Shown here: positions 1 through 8,475 of the stretch, in pieces
Position numbering within the stretch: position 1 is the stretch's first letter
Layout: each line of letters opens with the position of its first letter
Assembly (NCBI GenBank): GCA_964624555.1
Contig: CAZUXB010000012.1
Coordinates: 1-52,330, forward strand
Source of the DNA: SXRF01 sp964624555
GTDB taxonomy: Bacteria; Pseudomonadota; Alphaproteobacteria; Rickettsiales; SXRF01
DNA length: 52,330 bases
Reading direction: 5' to 3'
The notes under the pieces: model-generated
Databases searched by the model: none
Seen by the model: the letters and a program-made list of their open reading frames with translations, nothing else
Told to the model about the DNA's origin: nothing
Made by a program: the position numbers and the translations under genes

Positions 1-74
1 TGGCTGGGGGACTAGGACTCGAACCTAGATTGACGGAGTCAGAGTCCGCTTTCCTACCATTAGAAGATCCCCCA
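1..74 (-). tRNA. tRNA-Gln (anticodon CUG)
   Basis: Read on the minus strand this is a complete 74-nt tRNA with an encoded 3' CCA. The acceptor stem has the weak U1-A72 pair typical of bacterial glutamine tRNAs, and the anticodon loop CUCUGAC gives anticodon CUG, decoding CAG. The T-arm carries GGTTCGAGTCC. The 3' end lies exactly at the window edge, so any downstream tRNA or processing site is not visible. The next 190 bases hold no gene that I can support. Confidence 0.95.
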
Positions 75-264
75 GTACCTGAACCGAAGCAGGAGGAGGA
101 AATTACAAATCTTTGCTACCAGTTGCAACAGGTAAATTGGGGTGTCGGGTTGATTTAACCAGAAAATTCAATACCTGCCACAGGAACCCACTAATATACT
201 TGCAAAAATCCTAAAAATGGTTAAATTTAATTTACGTTATCAACTATAAACCATCTACGATACC

Positions 265-861
265 ATGAATACTCAGAGTAAGAAAGAACGTCTTATTGAA
301 TCGTCGGCTATTCTGTTTCACCGTAATGGTTTGATGGCGACTTCTCTGGCGGATATTGCCAAGCATGCCGATATACCGATCGGCAATGTTTATTACTATT
401 TCAAGACCAAGGATGATCTGGCTCTGGCGGCCACTCAGAAACGCCGCGAGCAATTTGCCACCTTATACAACCTTCTTTCGGAAAACATTGTTGACCCACG
501 TGAACGCCTGATTGAGGCGGTTAATTATTATAACAATATGCGCGAGGATTATGCGCGCTATGGTTGCCCGATAGGGAAGATAATAAATGATACTGACGCC
601 GAGAAAGATCAGATTGCCCAGAGTGCGACGGCGATCTTTACTGATTTTATTGGCTGGGCCGGGGCGCAGTTCGAACAGCTGGGGCATAAGGATAATGCCA
701 GGGAGTATGCCATTTCGCTGATGGCTGGCATTCAGGGGGCAATAGTTATGGCCAAAGCCTTTGGCGACCAGAGGATACTGGCCAATGAAACGGCACGGCT
801 GGTTGAGTGGCTGAAGACTATACCCAACAACAAAATCCAGCTCGGGAAATTCCGCGGCTAA
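265..861 (+). CDS. TetR/AcrR-family transcriptional regulator
   Basis: A 198-residue one-component repressor. The N-terminal TetR helix-turn-helix covers about residues 8-54, with the recognition helix around PIGNVYYYF (38-46) and the usual KxKDDL continuation. The C-terminal all-helical part is the ligand-binding and dimer domain and does not reveal the ligand. The neighbours are a tRNA gene upstream and the convergent sua5 gene downstream, so no co-transcribed target such as an efflux pump is visible. There is no strong ribosome-binding site before the ATG; the start is chosen because the family begins about this far before the HTH. The family call is firm, the target unknown. Confidence 0.88.
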   Translation: MNTQSKKERLIESSAILFHRNGLMATSLADIAKHADIPIGNVYYYFKTKDDLALAATQKRREQFATLYNLLSENIVDPRERLIEAVNYYNNMREDYARYGCPIGKIINDTDAEKDQIAQSATAIFTDFIGWAGAQFEQLGHKDNAREYAISLMAGIQGAIVMAKAFGDQRILANETARLVEWLKTIPNNKIQLGKFRG

Positions 862-863
862 TT

Positions 864-946
864 CCCCTCCCTAACCCTACCCTGCAAGCAGGAGAGGGAA
901 TAAAGAACAATCCTCTCTCCACGAAGTGGGGAGAGTTAGAGAGGGG
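864..946. repeat. Palindromic repeat family A, full copy 1
   Basis: An 83-bp element with outer arms CCCCTCCCTAACCCT and AGAGTTAGAGAGGGG that pair imperfectly, enclosing two small hairpins (CCTGCAAGCAGG and CTCCACGAAGTGGGGAG). It recurs almost identically at 40066-40146 and as a half copy at 49198-49232. It lies between convergent tetR and sua5 and supplies the sua5 stop codon. Confidence 0.85.
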
Positions 947-1862
947 TTGCAGCCCTAGACAACCTATCATTAATCGCGATACCGATACCCTGCGCGGGAA
1001 TTTTCATAACTGCGATTGACGGTGGGTTTTTAGAATCCAGCGCCCGGAGCATTTTAAAAAGATTGGCGGCGGCTTCTTCGAGATTTTCGCCTGCGCTTAA
1101 ATTCTCGACAATTTCTGCACCAGTAAGCGGCGTGCCGAAAGCAAGGAGAGCTTCCCCTTCCCTGATTTCTGTAGCATTAAGGCGTAGTTTGGCATCCGGG
1201 GCGTAGTGGCTGGTAAGCATCCCGGGAGCTTTTACCTGATCGCCCGTATAGTCAGCGATTTCAATAATTTTTTCCAGCATCTCTTTGGTTATCTGGCCAT
1301 GACGCAGTATCGTCGCTGGTGTGGTGGTAAGGTCGACTATGGTTGATTCGATACCAACTATGCACGGCCCACCATCAAGTACCATGCTTACCTTATCGCC
1401 CAGTTCCTGCTCCACATGCCGCGCGAGGGTCGGGCTGATGCGACCGGAGCGGTTAGCGCTGGGCGCTGCCAGTGGCAGGTTCGATTTCTCTAAAAGTGCG
1501 CGTGCGGTGGTGTGATCAGGAATACGCAACGCTACCGAATCCAGCCCGGCGCTAACAAGCAATGATAACCGAGAGTCTGCTGTGCGCGGAAGTAGCAAAG
1601 TGAGAGCACCGGGCCAGAATTTTTCAGCAAGTATCTGCGCGCGTTCATTCCACTGCCCATATTTTTTTGCCGCTTCAATAGAGTGGACATGCACGATAAG
1701 GGGGTTGAATGTTGGGCGCTCCTTGGCCGCATATATTTTAGCCACTGCGCTATCGGAAAGGGCGTTTCCGGCCAGCCCATACACCGTTTCGGTGGGGATG
1801 GCGACCAGATCACCTTTACCCAGCAATTCACTAGCTAATTGTAATTGTTCATCTTTCAGCAT
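936..1862 (-). CDS. tsaC: L-threonylcarbamoyladenylate synthase (Sua5/TsaC type)
   Basis: A 308-residue enzyme that makes threonylcarbamoyl-AMP from threonine, bicarbonate and ATP, the first step of t6A37 tRNA modification. The YrdC domain fills the first ~200 residues: PTETVYGLAGNA near residue 23, KERPTFNPLIVHV near 47 and APSANRSGRISPT near 137. The remaining ~100 residues form the extra Sua5 domain, so this is the long Sua5 form rather than the short TsaC form. The C-terminus ends like other Sua5 proteins (AINDRLSRAA) but the last codons and stop lie in palindromic repeat family A. Partner genes tsaB, tsaD and tsaE are not in the window. Confidence 0.93.
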   Translation of the reverse strand: MLKDEQLQLASELLGKGDLVAIPTETVYGLAGNALSDSAVAKIYAAKERPTFNPLIVHVHSIEAAKKYGQWNERAQILAEKFWPGALTLLLPRTADSRLSLLVSAGLDSVALRIPDHTTARALLEKSNLPLAAPSANRSGRISPTLARHVEQELGDKVSMVLDGGPCIVGIESTIVDLTTTPATILRHGQITKEMLEKIIEIADYTGDQVKAPGMLTSHYAPDAKLRLNATEIREGEALLAFGTPLTGAEIVENLSAGENLEEAAANLFKMLRALDSKNPPSIAVMKIPAQGIGIAINDRLSRAATPL

Positions 1863-1933
1863 TTTTATATCTTATGGTAATAAATAACAGTTTTTGCTAT
1901 AATTAACCAAATTTAACGGAAATACAAACAAAT

Positions 1934-3016
1934 ATGCCAGAAACACAAACATCTGCCTATCCTGAGATACTGCCAGTAATTGAGCAGTATCTTAAAACTG
2001 CCAAAGAATCCGGCCAGCCGATGCGCATACATTTCTGGGACATGGATCATTACAGTGCAGAGCCTGCTAAAGTTATTGCTGATCCGGGATTAAACGCATT
2101 AGCTAAAAAATTCGGTTCACCTTTATATATTTTAGAAAATGTTAATTCTGACTTGGCCAATATAGATGTAAACAATTACATAAATGGTAACACCTATCAT
2201 ATTAAAGATTTAAATAGACATAACCCACGTAATAAGGCAATTTTGGATATATATGAACAGGCAAGGCAGGACAAGGCAAATAACTCAGAAACTAAAACCC
2301 AGGTTTACTATCCTGAGGCCCGTAAAGAAGATATAATAGAAGCCATTTCTTATCTACCAGCTAATCAAAAACTGATAATGGAAAAATTCATTGATTATGC
2401 AAACCAAGAAATTAGCACCAGAATGTCTAATAGAACTTATACCAACAGCCAAAAAGAAATGATGGATGATATTCCAGAGGCTGCCCGAGCAAAACTATCA
2501 CCCACTGAAAACGCAATATTGGATGATGCCTTTAATACCATGAGAGAACGTGGCCTTGACGCTTTGGGAAATGAAAAAATTGCGCAAAATACAAACCGCG
2601 TTTTTGATCCAAAGCGTGACGTGCAGATCATGATGTATGGCGCGCTGCATTACGAAAGAGAATCCGATCTTAATGAAGCAATGCCCGGATTATCGATAGG
2701 ATTATTAGCTGCAAAAGATATTAAAGAAAATGCAGAACGTTATATTAATAAGAAAGGCTCAACTGATTTTCCCAACTATGTTTATTACACTGATGAACAC
2801 CGCCTGGTGAAAATGGATAATGACGCAGCCAAAGCCGAATTTCTTGGCATGGATGATAAGCAATTCCAAGCCTGGAAACTAAGCCATGAAATAAAACCGC
2901 CAGAGATAAAATTGCCGTCCAGGGAAGCCGCTCAACCAATCTCCGGTTTTTCACCCGGCAATTATAACTTCGCGCAGGTGACGCCTACCAACATAACTGC
3001 AACCAGAATTATTTAA
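1934..3016 (+). CDS. Hypothetical protein, 360 aa, unknown family
   Basis: I do not recognise this protein. It is soluble and hydrophilic, without signal peptide or membrane segment, and its codons are more AT-rich than those of the flanking housekeeping genes. It opens with MRIHFWDMDHY (about residues 30-40) and contains IMMYGALHY near residue 235, which superficially recalls the G-A-x-H motif of TraB/GumN-type proteins. The resemblance is too short to assign a family. The C-terminal ~40 residues are Pro-rich and probably disordered. It stands alone, divergent from sua5, and its stop abuts a palindromic repeat element. It may belong to accessory content of this lineage. Confidence 0.7.
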   Translation: MPETQTSAYPEILPVIEQYLKTAKESGQPMRIHFWDMDHYSAEPAKVIADPGLNALAKKFGSPLYILENVNSDLANIDVNNYINGNTYHIKDLNRHNPRNKAILDIYEQARQDKANNSETKTQVYYPEARKEDIIEAISYLPANQKLIMEKFIDYANQEISTRMSNRTYTNSQKEMMDDIPEAARAKLSPTENAILDDAFNTMRERGLDALGNEKIAQNTNRVFDPKRDVQIMMYGALHYERESDLNEAMPGLSIGLLAAKDIKENAERYINKKGSTDFPNYVYYTDEHRLVKMDNDAAKAEFLGMDDKQFQAWKLSHEIKPPEIKLPSREAAQPISGFSPGNYNFAQVTPTNITATRII

Positions 3017-3166
3017 ACTCCCTCTCCCTCTGGGAGAGGGCCGGGGTGAGGGCTGCTATTGTCATTCCGAACGAATGTGAGGAATCTTTGCAGAATAAAG
3101 CTATCCTTCGCTGCTCTCGGGATAACAAAGCCCTCATCCTGACCTTCTCCCAGAGGGAGAAGGTAT
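3017..3166. repeat. Composite palindromic element (family B arms around a family C core)
   Basis: About 150 bp. The left end is family B (CCCTCTCCCTCTGGGAGAGGG followed by CCGGGGTGAGGGC) and the right end is an inverted family B copy (GCCCTCATCCTGACC, then TTCTCCCAGAGGGAGAAGG). The middle starts with GTCATTCCGAACGAATGTGA and ends CTCGGGATAAC, the style of the GTCATTGCGAG repeats elsewhere. The inverted terminal arms make it look like a non-autonomous mobile element. Confidence 0.8.
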
Positions 3167-3342
3167 ATTAGGCTAATACCTCGCTGCTTGTGTCTTGGTT
3201 GTTTAATTTACATTAGTCACCCTTCATCATATTGTGTTATTTTAACTCACTTCCACTAAATGTAGTTGTTATCTGTTACTGATTTGTTTATAGTCAGGAT
3301 TATTACAATTAAAAACTGATAATAAAATAACGGGAGAATCTT
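3167..3342 (+). other. Leader region of the parA gene
   Basis: AT-rich sequence between the repeat element and parA. It has no open reading frame that I trust. A ribosome-binding site GGGAG lies just before the parA ATG. A promoter is expected here, but I see no clear -35/-10 pair with good spacing. Confidence 0.4.
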
Positions 3343-4047
3343 ATGTCGAAAGTCATTACGATTGCGCAACAAAAAGGTGGCGCCGGTAAAACAACCCTTG
3401 CAGCGCACATCGCAGTAGCCCTAAGCCAGAAAGGCAACCGCGTTGCCATAATTGACATCGACCCGCAGGGCAGCATCAGCTACTGGCACAAGATTCGTGA
3501 AGAGCGTTTCGGCGAAGGCTATACCGGCCTTACTTTTACTTCTGTTTCCGGCTGGCGGGTAGCGAGCGAAGTTACGCGGTTGCGCCGCCAGTGCGATTAT
3601 GTGATAATTGACAGCCCACCACACACCGAAACCGAAGCGCGCAGTGCCATCCGCAGTGCTGACCTTATAGTAATTCCGGTGCAGCCAAGCCCGACCGACC
3701 TGTGGGCGACCAAGGCGACTCTGGAGCTGGCGAAACACGAAAAAGTTCCGGTGCGCGTGGTTCTAAATCGCGTTTCTGCAAATTCCAAACTGGCTGAAAA
3801 GATCGCCGCCGAACTACCTGAACTTTCCTCCACTACCCTCGGCAATCGTGTAATGTTCGCAGCCTCACTGATGGAAGGGCGCTGCGCCACCGAGGTTGAC
3901 CCGGCCAGCACTGCCGCCCAGGAGATCAAGGCTCTGGTCAAGGAAATAACCGCCCTCATCGCCGACCCGGAAGAAGAAGCAGAAGAAGAAGTAGTAGTGG
4001 AAACCAGCAAAAAATCAGTTAGTAAAAGAGAGCTGGCAGACGCCTGA
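3343..4047 (+). CDS. Orphan ParA-family ATPase
   Basis: A 234-residue ParA/MinD-superfamily P-loop ATPase. The deviant Walker A box is KGGAGKTT at residues 11-18, the second box IDIDPQGS near 38 and the Walker B-like VIIDSPPHTE near 86. Family members dimerise on ATP and position DNA or protein cargo on the nucleoid. The last ~30 residues are an acidic run (EEEAEEEVVVE) followed by a basic tail, probably disordered. There is no parB and no visible centromere-like repeat, so it is not an obvious chromosome-partition pair. The next gene, 45 bp on and same strand, encodes a J-domain protein. The GGGAG ribosome site supports this start. Confidence 0.87.
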   Translation: MSKVITIAQQKGGAGKTTLAAHIAVALSQKGNRVAIIDIDPQGSISYWHKIREERFGEGYTGLTFTSVSGWRVASEVTRLRRQCDYVIIDSPPHTETEARSAIRSADLIVIPVQPSPTDLWATKATLELAKHEKVPVRVVLNRVSANSKLAEKIAAELPELSSTTLGNRVMFAASLMEGRCATEVDPASTAAQEIKALVKEITALIADPEEEAEEEVVVETSKKSVSKRELADA

Positions 4048-4092
4048 TTAAGGGCTATAGCTTTTCTTGTAATATTCGGTTAAAATTGGCAG

Positions 4093-4647
4093 ATGCCAAG
4101 AAAAAAACAGGATTTTGCACCACATATCAGCCCTGATAGAGCACCGCCGTGCTCTGCTGATGGCTGCATTCATTCAGGGGCTTATAAAGCCCCTAAGTCC
4201 CGCGAGAAAATTGATGAGTATGAGTGGTTCTGCCTCGACCATATCCGCGAACGCAACCAGCAGTGGGATTATTTTTCCGGCATGGGCAGCGACGAGATAG
4301 AGGCATTTATTCAGGATGCCGTTACCGGCCACCGCCCGACATGGACACGGGAAGGGCGTATCCGCGAACATTATTTTACATTACAGGATAAACTCTACGA
4401 ATTTATCAACGGTTCAAAACCGGCCCCGGCAAAACCACGGATTCCTGCTAAAACCCGTAATGCCCTCGCCACCATGGAACTGGAACATCCCTACACCCAG
4501 GAACAATTAAAAGTCCGCTACCGCATACTGGTGAAAAAATACCATCCCGACCTTAATAAGGGCGACAAAAAACTCGAAGAAAAATTCAAGTCCATCACCA
4601 CGGCCTACCGTTTTCTTTTAGAGGAGATAACACATAAGGACGACTGA
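4093..4647 (+). CDS. J-domain protein with N-terminal zinc-knuckle-like segment
   Basis: A 184-residue DnaJ-class co-chaperone. The J-domain is C-terminal (about residues 128-180), with the HPD tripeptide in KKYHPDLNKG that stimulates Hsp70 ATPase. The N-terminal part has C20, C25, C47 and H50 (CxxxxC ... CLDH), which could bind one metal ion. This arrangement is a known style of J-domain protein in alphaproteobacteria and is unlike DnaJ proper, which has an N-terminal J-domain. It lies in the same direction as parA with 45 bp between. Its stop is 3 bp from the convergent acyltransferase gene. Confidence 0.85.
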   Translation: MPRKKQDFAPHISPDRAPPCSADGCIHSGAYKAPKSREKIDEYEWFCLDHIRERNQQWDYFSGMGSDEIEAFIQDAVTGHRPTWTREGRIREHYFTLQDKLYEFINGSKPAPAKPRIPAKTRNALATMELEHPYTQEQLKVRYRILVKKYHPDLNKGDKKLEEKFKSITTAYRFLLEEITHKDD

Positions 4648-4650
4648 TGA

Positions 4651-5424
4651 CTAGCGCGCTTGCAGCACCTTCACGGCCTCTGCATGGCAATATGCGGCGA
4701 GTTTTTTGCGACTGTCACCAAATTCGGAAATAGTGACCGGGGGGAGGATGGTGAGCTTAGCATCGATCCTGCCCAGTTTCAGCAATTGCCAGACGTGGTT
4801 GACCAGCAGCATATCACCGTACCATGCTATCATTGGCCACTGGGTGCTATCGATTGGCAGCGCGCCTAAGGATTTATAGCTTATAATAGCTGGCTGGACA
4901 AATAATTCATGCTCGCCGCTATCCATATTTATTTTCTTTTCTGCGATACTGAAAAGGCTGGATTTAAACGGCAGGAGATGAAGGCCATCGCCGGTAGTGC
5001 CTTCCGGGAAAAGCGATATGACAGCACCTTTAGCCAAGGCATCATAAATTTTAGTTCCGGCCTCTTTTACCTTATCGCTGTTGCGGTCAATGAACACACA
5101 ATCAATCAGGCGGCAGATGGTTCCGATAACCGGCCATTTTTCCATATCGTTTTTAGGGGTAAAGTGCGCCGGAGTTTTCCAGCCCAGGATAAGTATATCA
5201 AGATACGATATATGGTTGGAAACCAGCAGCAACGGCCTGACACTGGTTATCTGGCCTTCAACCTTAACCCGCAACCCGATGATGAAGCACAGTACCGCCG
5301 AACCAATATTACAGAAATATTCGTGCCAGTTCTTCTTTTTGGTTTTTTTGATGAACCAAATTATACATATAAAAAGGGAAAGCCACAGCACCAGAAAAAT
5401 TGCTTTAATTGCAGCCTTAACCAT
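4651..5424 (-). CDS. olsA: Lysophospholipid/lyso-ornithine-lipid O-acyltransferase (PlsC family, OlsA-like)
   Basis: A 257-residue membrane-associated acyltransferase. One hydrophobic N-terminal segment (about residues 8-25) precedes the catalytic motif HISYLD (HX4D, 71-76), and FPEGTTGDG is the glycerophosphate-binding motif. The family acylates lysophospholipids with acyl-ACP or acyl-CoA. The gene starts 3 bp after the stop of an OlsB-like N-acyltransferase, so I infer that the pair makes ornithine lipid: OlsB acylates ornithine and OlsA adds the ester-linked second chain. A plain PlsC making phosphatidic acid is the alternative; the adjacency is what favours OlsA. Confidence 0.78.
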   Translation of the reverse strand: MVKAAIKAIFLVLWLSLFICIIWFIKKTKKKNWHEYFCNIGSAVLCFIIGLRVKVEGQITSVRPLLLVSNHISYLDILILGWKTPAHFTPKNDMEKWPVIGTICRLIDCVFIDRNSDKVKEAGTKIYDALAKGAVISLFPEGTTGDGLHLLPFKSSLFSIAEKKINMDSGEHELFVQPAIISYKSLGALPIDSTQWPMIAWYGDMLLVNHVWQLLKLGRIDAKLTILPPVTISEFGDSRKKLAAYCHAEAVKVLQAR

Positions 5425-5427
5425 AGA

Positions 5428-6285
5428 TTAGTTTGTTTCTTTGCTGCTGCCGTAACGGGTTGCATATTTTTCAGTCACCCGGTCTGTTTTCACCAGAATA
5501 CTGACATCGGTGGTGTTATATTCATGATCAATCACCGCACCCGACCCGATATAGCCACTTAAGCGCAGATATCCTTTTATCAGTGGCGGCAGATTAGAAA
5601 AAACCTCTTTAACATCTATTGCTTCCTTAGGCAGGATATTCATCTCCACATAACGGCTTTCCAAAGCCCGCGGGCATAGCTCCCTTGGTGCCAGATGGTA
5701 ATGATGGAGGTAGGAAAGGGCCATTGCATGCTCCTTGGGGTCAGTGCCCTGGAAGCTGGCGCAACCGAACATAAGCTCAATATTAAACCTGGTCACATAG
5801 GCCCCTATCCCCCGCCACAAAAGCTGCATCACCGAGCGGTTACGGAAATCCGCATGCACGCAGGAGCGGCCCACTTCCAGTATTTCACCATCATATTTTT
5901 TGATAAGGTTGATATCATATTCGCTGTCAGTGTAAAAACGGCCGATTTTTTTCATCATCTCACGGCGTAATAACCTATAGGTTCCTACCACACGGTAATC
6001 AGAATTACCCTGATGTTCTACCACCAGCAGATGGTCGCAGATTGCATCGAACTCATCGACATCCAGCTTGCTTGCTATATTTTCCGGGGTTGGCGTTGCC
6101 CCCATTTCTTCAACAAACACCTGGTAGCGCAAAGCCTGCGCCGCTTTAATATCATAGCTGTCTTTGGTAACAAACACTTCCAGGTTTCCGGCGCGTATTT
6201 CATCAATATCGTACAGAGATTTTATTTTATGCCCCATTTTATTCTGCGGCATAATAACATCTCTCTCGGCGTATGATAGCAGCAT
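5428..6285 (-). CDS. olsB: GNAT-fold ornithine N-acyltransferase (OlsB-like)
   Basis: A 285-residue protein of the family often annotated 'hemolysin-like', which includes L-ornithine N-alpha-acyltransferase OlsB. Visible blocks are ALRYQVFVEEMG near residue 50, CDHLLVVE near 84, VGTYRLLRR near 100, LEVGRSCVHADFRN near 136 and FGCASFQGTD near 169, all typical of the group. It is immediately upstream of the PlsC-type gene and 18 bp downstream of a Fur-family gene, so all three may be co-transcribed. Starts at 6285 (ATG, SD-like AGTGAG) and 6252 (second ATG) are both possible. I see no Pho box, although ornithine lipids often respond to phosphate. Confidence 0.82.
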   Translation of the reverse strand: MLLSYAERDVIMPQNKMGHKIKSLYDIDEIRAGNLEVFVTKDSYDIKAAQALRYQVFVEEMGATPTPENIASKLDVDEFDAICDHLLVVEHQGNSDYRVVGTYRLLRREMMKKIGRFYTDSEYDINLIKKYDGEILEVGRSCVHADFRNRSVMQLLWRGIGAYVTRFNIELMFGCASFQGTDPKEHAMALSYLHHYHLAPRELCPRALESRYVEMNILPKEAIDVKEVFSNLPPLIKGYLRLSGYIGSGAVIDHEYNTTDVSILVKTDRVTEKYATRYGSSKETN

Positions 6286-6303
6286 AAAATCTCACTTTTA
6301 GTA

Positions 6304-6738
6304 TTATTTACTCTGGATAGTATTTTCTAAAGGTACGGCGTAAAGCTCCAGCCGGTGGTCCACCAACTTATAGCCAAGCTTTTTGGCTATAGTATGTTGC
6401 AGTGCTTCAATTTCCGCGCTGGTAAACTCAATTACCTTACCCGATTTCAGATCAATAAGATGGTCATGATGTTCGTCACTGGCTGGTTCATAGCGTGAGC
6501 GGCCATCACCAAAATCATGCTTATGGGTAATGCCGGCTTCTTCAAACAACCTAACTGTACGGTAAACCGTGGCGATACTTATATGCGGGTCAATAGCAAC
6601 CGCCCTCTGGTACAGCATTTCAACATCAGGATGATCATTGGATTCGGAAAAAACCTTTGCAATAATCCGGCGCTGGCCTGTCATCTTCAGGCCTTTTTCT
6701 GCACATTTTTCTTCAATATTTGATATATTAGTTGGCAA
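6304..6738 (-). CDS. fur: Fur-family metalloregulator (Fur/Mur/Irr type)
   Basis: A 144-residue metal-dependent repressor. The N-terminal winged helix spans about residues 15-80, with ATVYRTVRLFEEAGI (55-69) as the recognition region. The metal site is seen in HKHDFGDGRSRYE and HHDHLIDLKSGKVIEF. The usual CxxC structural zinc pair is absent (D and K in its place), as is normal for alphaproteobacterial Fur/Mur proteins. Whether it senses iron, manganese or haem cannot be told here; no haem-regulatory HxH-Cys-Pro motif of classical Irr is visible. Being first in the run ahead of olsB-olsA suggests, but does not show, autoregulated co-expression. Confidence 0.88.
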   Translation of the reverse strand: MPTNISNIEEKCAEKGLKMTGQRRIIAKVFSESNDHPDVEMLYQRAVAIDPHISIATVYRTVRLFEEAGITHKHDFGDGRSRYEPASDEHHDHLIDLKSGKVIEFTSAEIEALQHTIAKKLGYKLVDHRLELYAVPLENTIQSK

Positions 6739-6820
6739 GTACCCATCCTATTGATAATTTCGTGGCAAATAGTAGCTTGTAGTTAGCAGTTTGTAAATAG
6801 TTGCTGTGATAAAAGGATAC

Positions 6821-7621
6821 ATGAATTTGAAAAACAAAGGTTTTACATTAGTTGAACTATCGGTGGTTCTGGTCATTGTTGCCCTGCTCATTGCCGGTAT
6901 TTTTTATGGGCAGTCACTTATCCGCTCTGCGGAGCTGCGTGAAGTTATCGGTGATTATGACCGCTATACCAAAGCTATAAAGGAATTTGAGGATAAATAC
7001 CAGGCCCTGCCGGGCGATATGAGCAATGCTGAATCCATCTGGGGGTCAGATGCCGGGTGCCCGACAACGGCAACCAACACCACCCCGAAAATAGCCACCT
7101 GTAACGGTAACGGCAACGGGCGGATTGGCGCCAGCAGCACAGCCGGTGTCCTTGACACCACTTACGCCTATGAGTGGTTCCGCGCCTGGCAAGAATTAGC
7201 AGATGCTGGTTTAATCGAAGGAAAATTTACCGGCGTAAAAGAATCCGCAACTGATGGCGATGCCGGGATCGGGCTGAATGTACCGCAGTCAAAATTAAAT
7301 GAAAAATCCGGCTGGACATTATATTATTTCCTGCAAACCGCAACTGACGCAAATATGTGGGGCGATAATTATGGCCATGTTTTTGCCTTTGGTGGTGATA
7401 CCAGCAGTGTAACCAATGGCACTGCCCTCTCACCAGCTGACGCCCTTACCATTGACCAGAAGATCGATGACGGGACTCCCGGCAATGGAACCATCCGCGC
7501 CCGCCGCACCGGCGCAGAAGCGAACTGCACCGCAAACGACAGCTCACAGAGTGCAGCAACCTACAACACGGCTTATACCTCCGGGGGGGGCTGTTCATTA
7601 CTATTTATCTTAGGTTTTTAA
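6821..7621 (+). CDS. Pseudopilin-like protein (class III prepilin), copy 1
   Basis: A type IV-pilin-like subunit of 266 residues from this ATG, which has AAAGGA just upstream; a GTG 15 bases earlier is less likely. The prepilin peptidase site is KNKG|FTLVELS with Glu at mature position 5, followed by a ~20-residue hydrophobic helix. The shared block DKYQALPGDMSNA follows the long N-terminal helix, IDDGTPGNGTI lies near the C-terminus, and the last residues contain Cys. The next gene starts 1 bp after its stop and encodes a paralogue. These look like minor pilins or type II secretion pseudopilins, but no assembly ATPase, platform protein or peptidase gene is in the window. Confidence 0.85.
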   Translation: MNLKNKGFTLVELSVVLVIVALLIAGIFYGQSLIRSAELREVIGDYDRYTKAIKEFEDKYQALPGDMSNAESIWGSDAGCPTTATNTTPKIATCNGNGNGRIGASSTAGVLDTTYAYEWFRAWQELADAGLIEGKFTGVKESATDGDAGIGLNVPQSKLNEKSGWTLYYFLQTATDANMWGDNYGHVFAFGGDTSSVTNGTALSPADALTIDQKIDDGTPGNGTIRARRTGAEANCTANDSSQSAATYNTAYTSGGGCSLLFILGF

Positions 7622-7622
7622 T

Positions 7623-8363
7623 ATGAAACACAAAAACAATGGTTATACCCTGGTTGAATTGTCAGTCACACTGGTGATTATAGCGCTGCTGATAGGTGGT
7701 ATAATATTTGGGAAGTCGCTTATCCGTAACTCCGAGCTGCGGGCAATAACCTCGGAATATGCCAGCTATGTTCAGGCTATCGGCAATTTCCGTGACAAGT
7801 ATCAGGCATTACCGGGGGATTTTGCGGCAGCCTCCTCAGTGTGGAGCGGAATTACCAACGGCGATGGCGATGGGTTGATAACCGTGAATGTTGCCGGCAC
7901 CCGCCTTGATGAACAGTTTTTGGCGTGGCAGCACCTTGCCAAATCCGAGTTTATAAAAGGCAATTTTACTGGCACTGCCGGTTCCGCTGGCGTGCGTGAC
8001 CGCGTGGTCGGCACCAACATCCCGACCTCGCAACTGGCCAATGCCGGCTGGGGATTAATCAGCGTAACACTTACCGACATTGCTGGTGGGTATGGTGCAA
8101 TTTCTTACATCGCCCCTGATATTCCACCAAACCACGTTCTGTGGTTAGGTGGGGGCTCGATTACTGGAACAGCAGATTTCCAGAAAGCGGTATTAACAGG
8201 AGCCGAAGCTAAGGATATTGATACTAAATCTGATGATGGCCTGCCCTATACTGGAAAAATTGTTGTCCAATATATTGACGACGATTCTTGTGCATCAGCT
8301 ACAGCATATACCGCAAATTCTAGCACTATAGCTTGCTCTGTGATATTTAAGACCGGGTATTGA
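7623..8363 (+). CDS. Pseudopilin-like protein (class III prepilin), copy 2
   Basis: A 246-residue paralogue of the preceding gene, translated from an ATG one base after the upstream stop, so surely co-translated. The signal is NNG|YTLVELS: Tyr instead of the usual Phe/Met at mature position 1, with Glu5 kept. The long hydrophobic helix is followed by DKYQALPGDFAAA and, near the end, SDDGLPYTGKI and a terminal Cys pair region (CASATA ... CSVIF) that could form a disulfide loop. The two tandem proteins probably form a heteromeric tip or minor pilin complex. Its stop is followed by a palindromic repeat. Confidence 0.85.
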   Translation: MKHKNNGYTLVELSVTLVIIALLIGGIIFGKSLIRNSELRAITSEYASYVQAIGNFRDKYQALPGDFAAASSVWSGITNGDGDGLITVNVAGTRLDEQFLAWQHLAKSEFIKGNFTGTAGSAGVRDRVVGTNIPTSQLANAGWGLISVTLTDIAGGYGAISYIAPDIPPNHVLWLGGGSITGTADFQKAVLTGAEAKDIDTKSDDGLPYTGKIVVQYIDDDSCASATAYTANSSTIACSVIFKTGY

Positions 8364-8372
8364 TAGCGTACT

Positions 8373-8460
8373 TGTCGTCATTGCGAGCATAGCGAAGCAA
8401 TCCAGGTGTTGCCGCGCTCTGGTACTGGATTGCTTTGTCGCTCCGCTCCGCGCAATGACG
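8373..8460. repeat. Palindromic repeat family C (GTCATTGCGAG type), copy 1
   Basis: An inverted repeat of about 88 bp between convergent genes. It begins GTCATTGCGAGCATAGCGAA and GCAATCCAG, and ends with CTGGATTGC and GCTCCGCGCAATGAC. The same outer arms recur at 49863-49961. It can fold into one long hairpin and may act as a bidirectional transcription end, though it has no T-tract. Confidence 0.85.
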
Positions 8461-8475
8461 GATGGTTTGGATTTT

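Noticed and set aside
3343..4047. ParA as part of a plasmid or chromosome partition locus with an origin
   Set aside because: No ParB gene, no iteron or centromere-like repeats; the surroundings are chromosomal housekeeping genes.
6304..6738. Fur without CxxC pair as a damaged regulator
   Set aside because: Loss of the CxxC structural zinc site is normal for alphaproteobacterial Fur/Mur proteins.
8364..8475. CRISPR-like array from the repeated GTCATTGCGAG sequences
   Set aside because: Copies are scattered, palindromic and not regularly spaced with unique spacers; no cas genes are present. They are interspersed palindromic elements.
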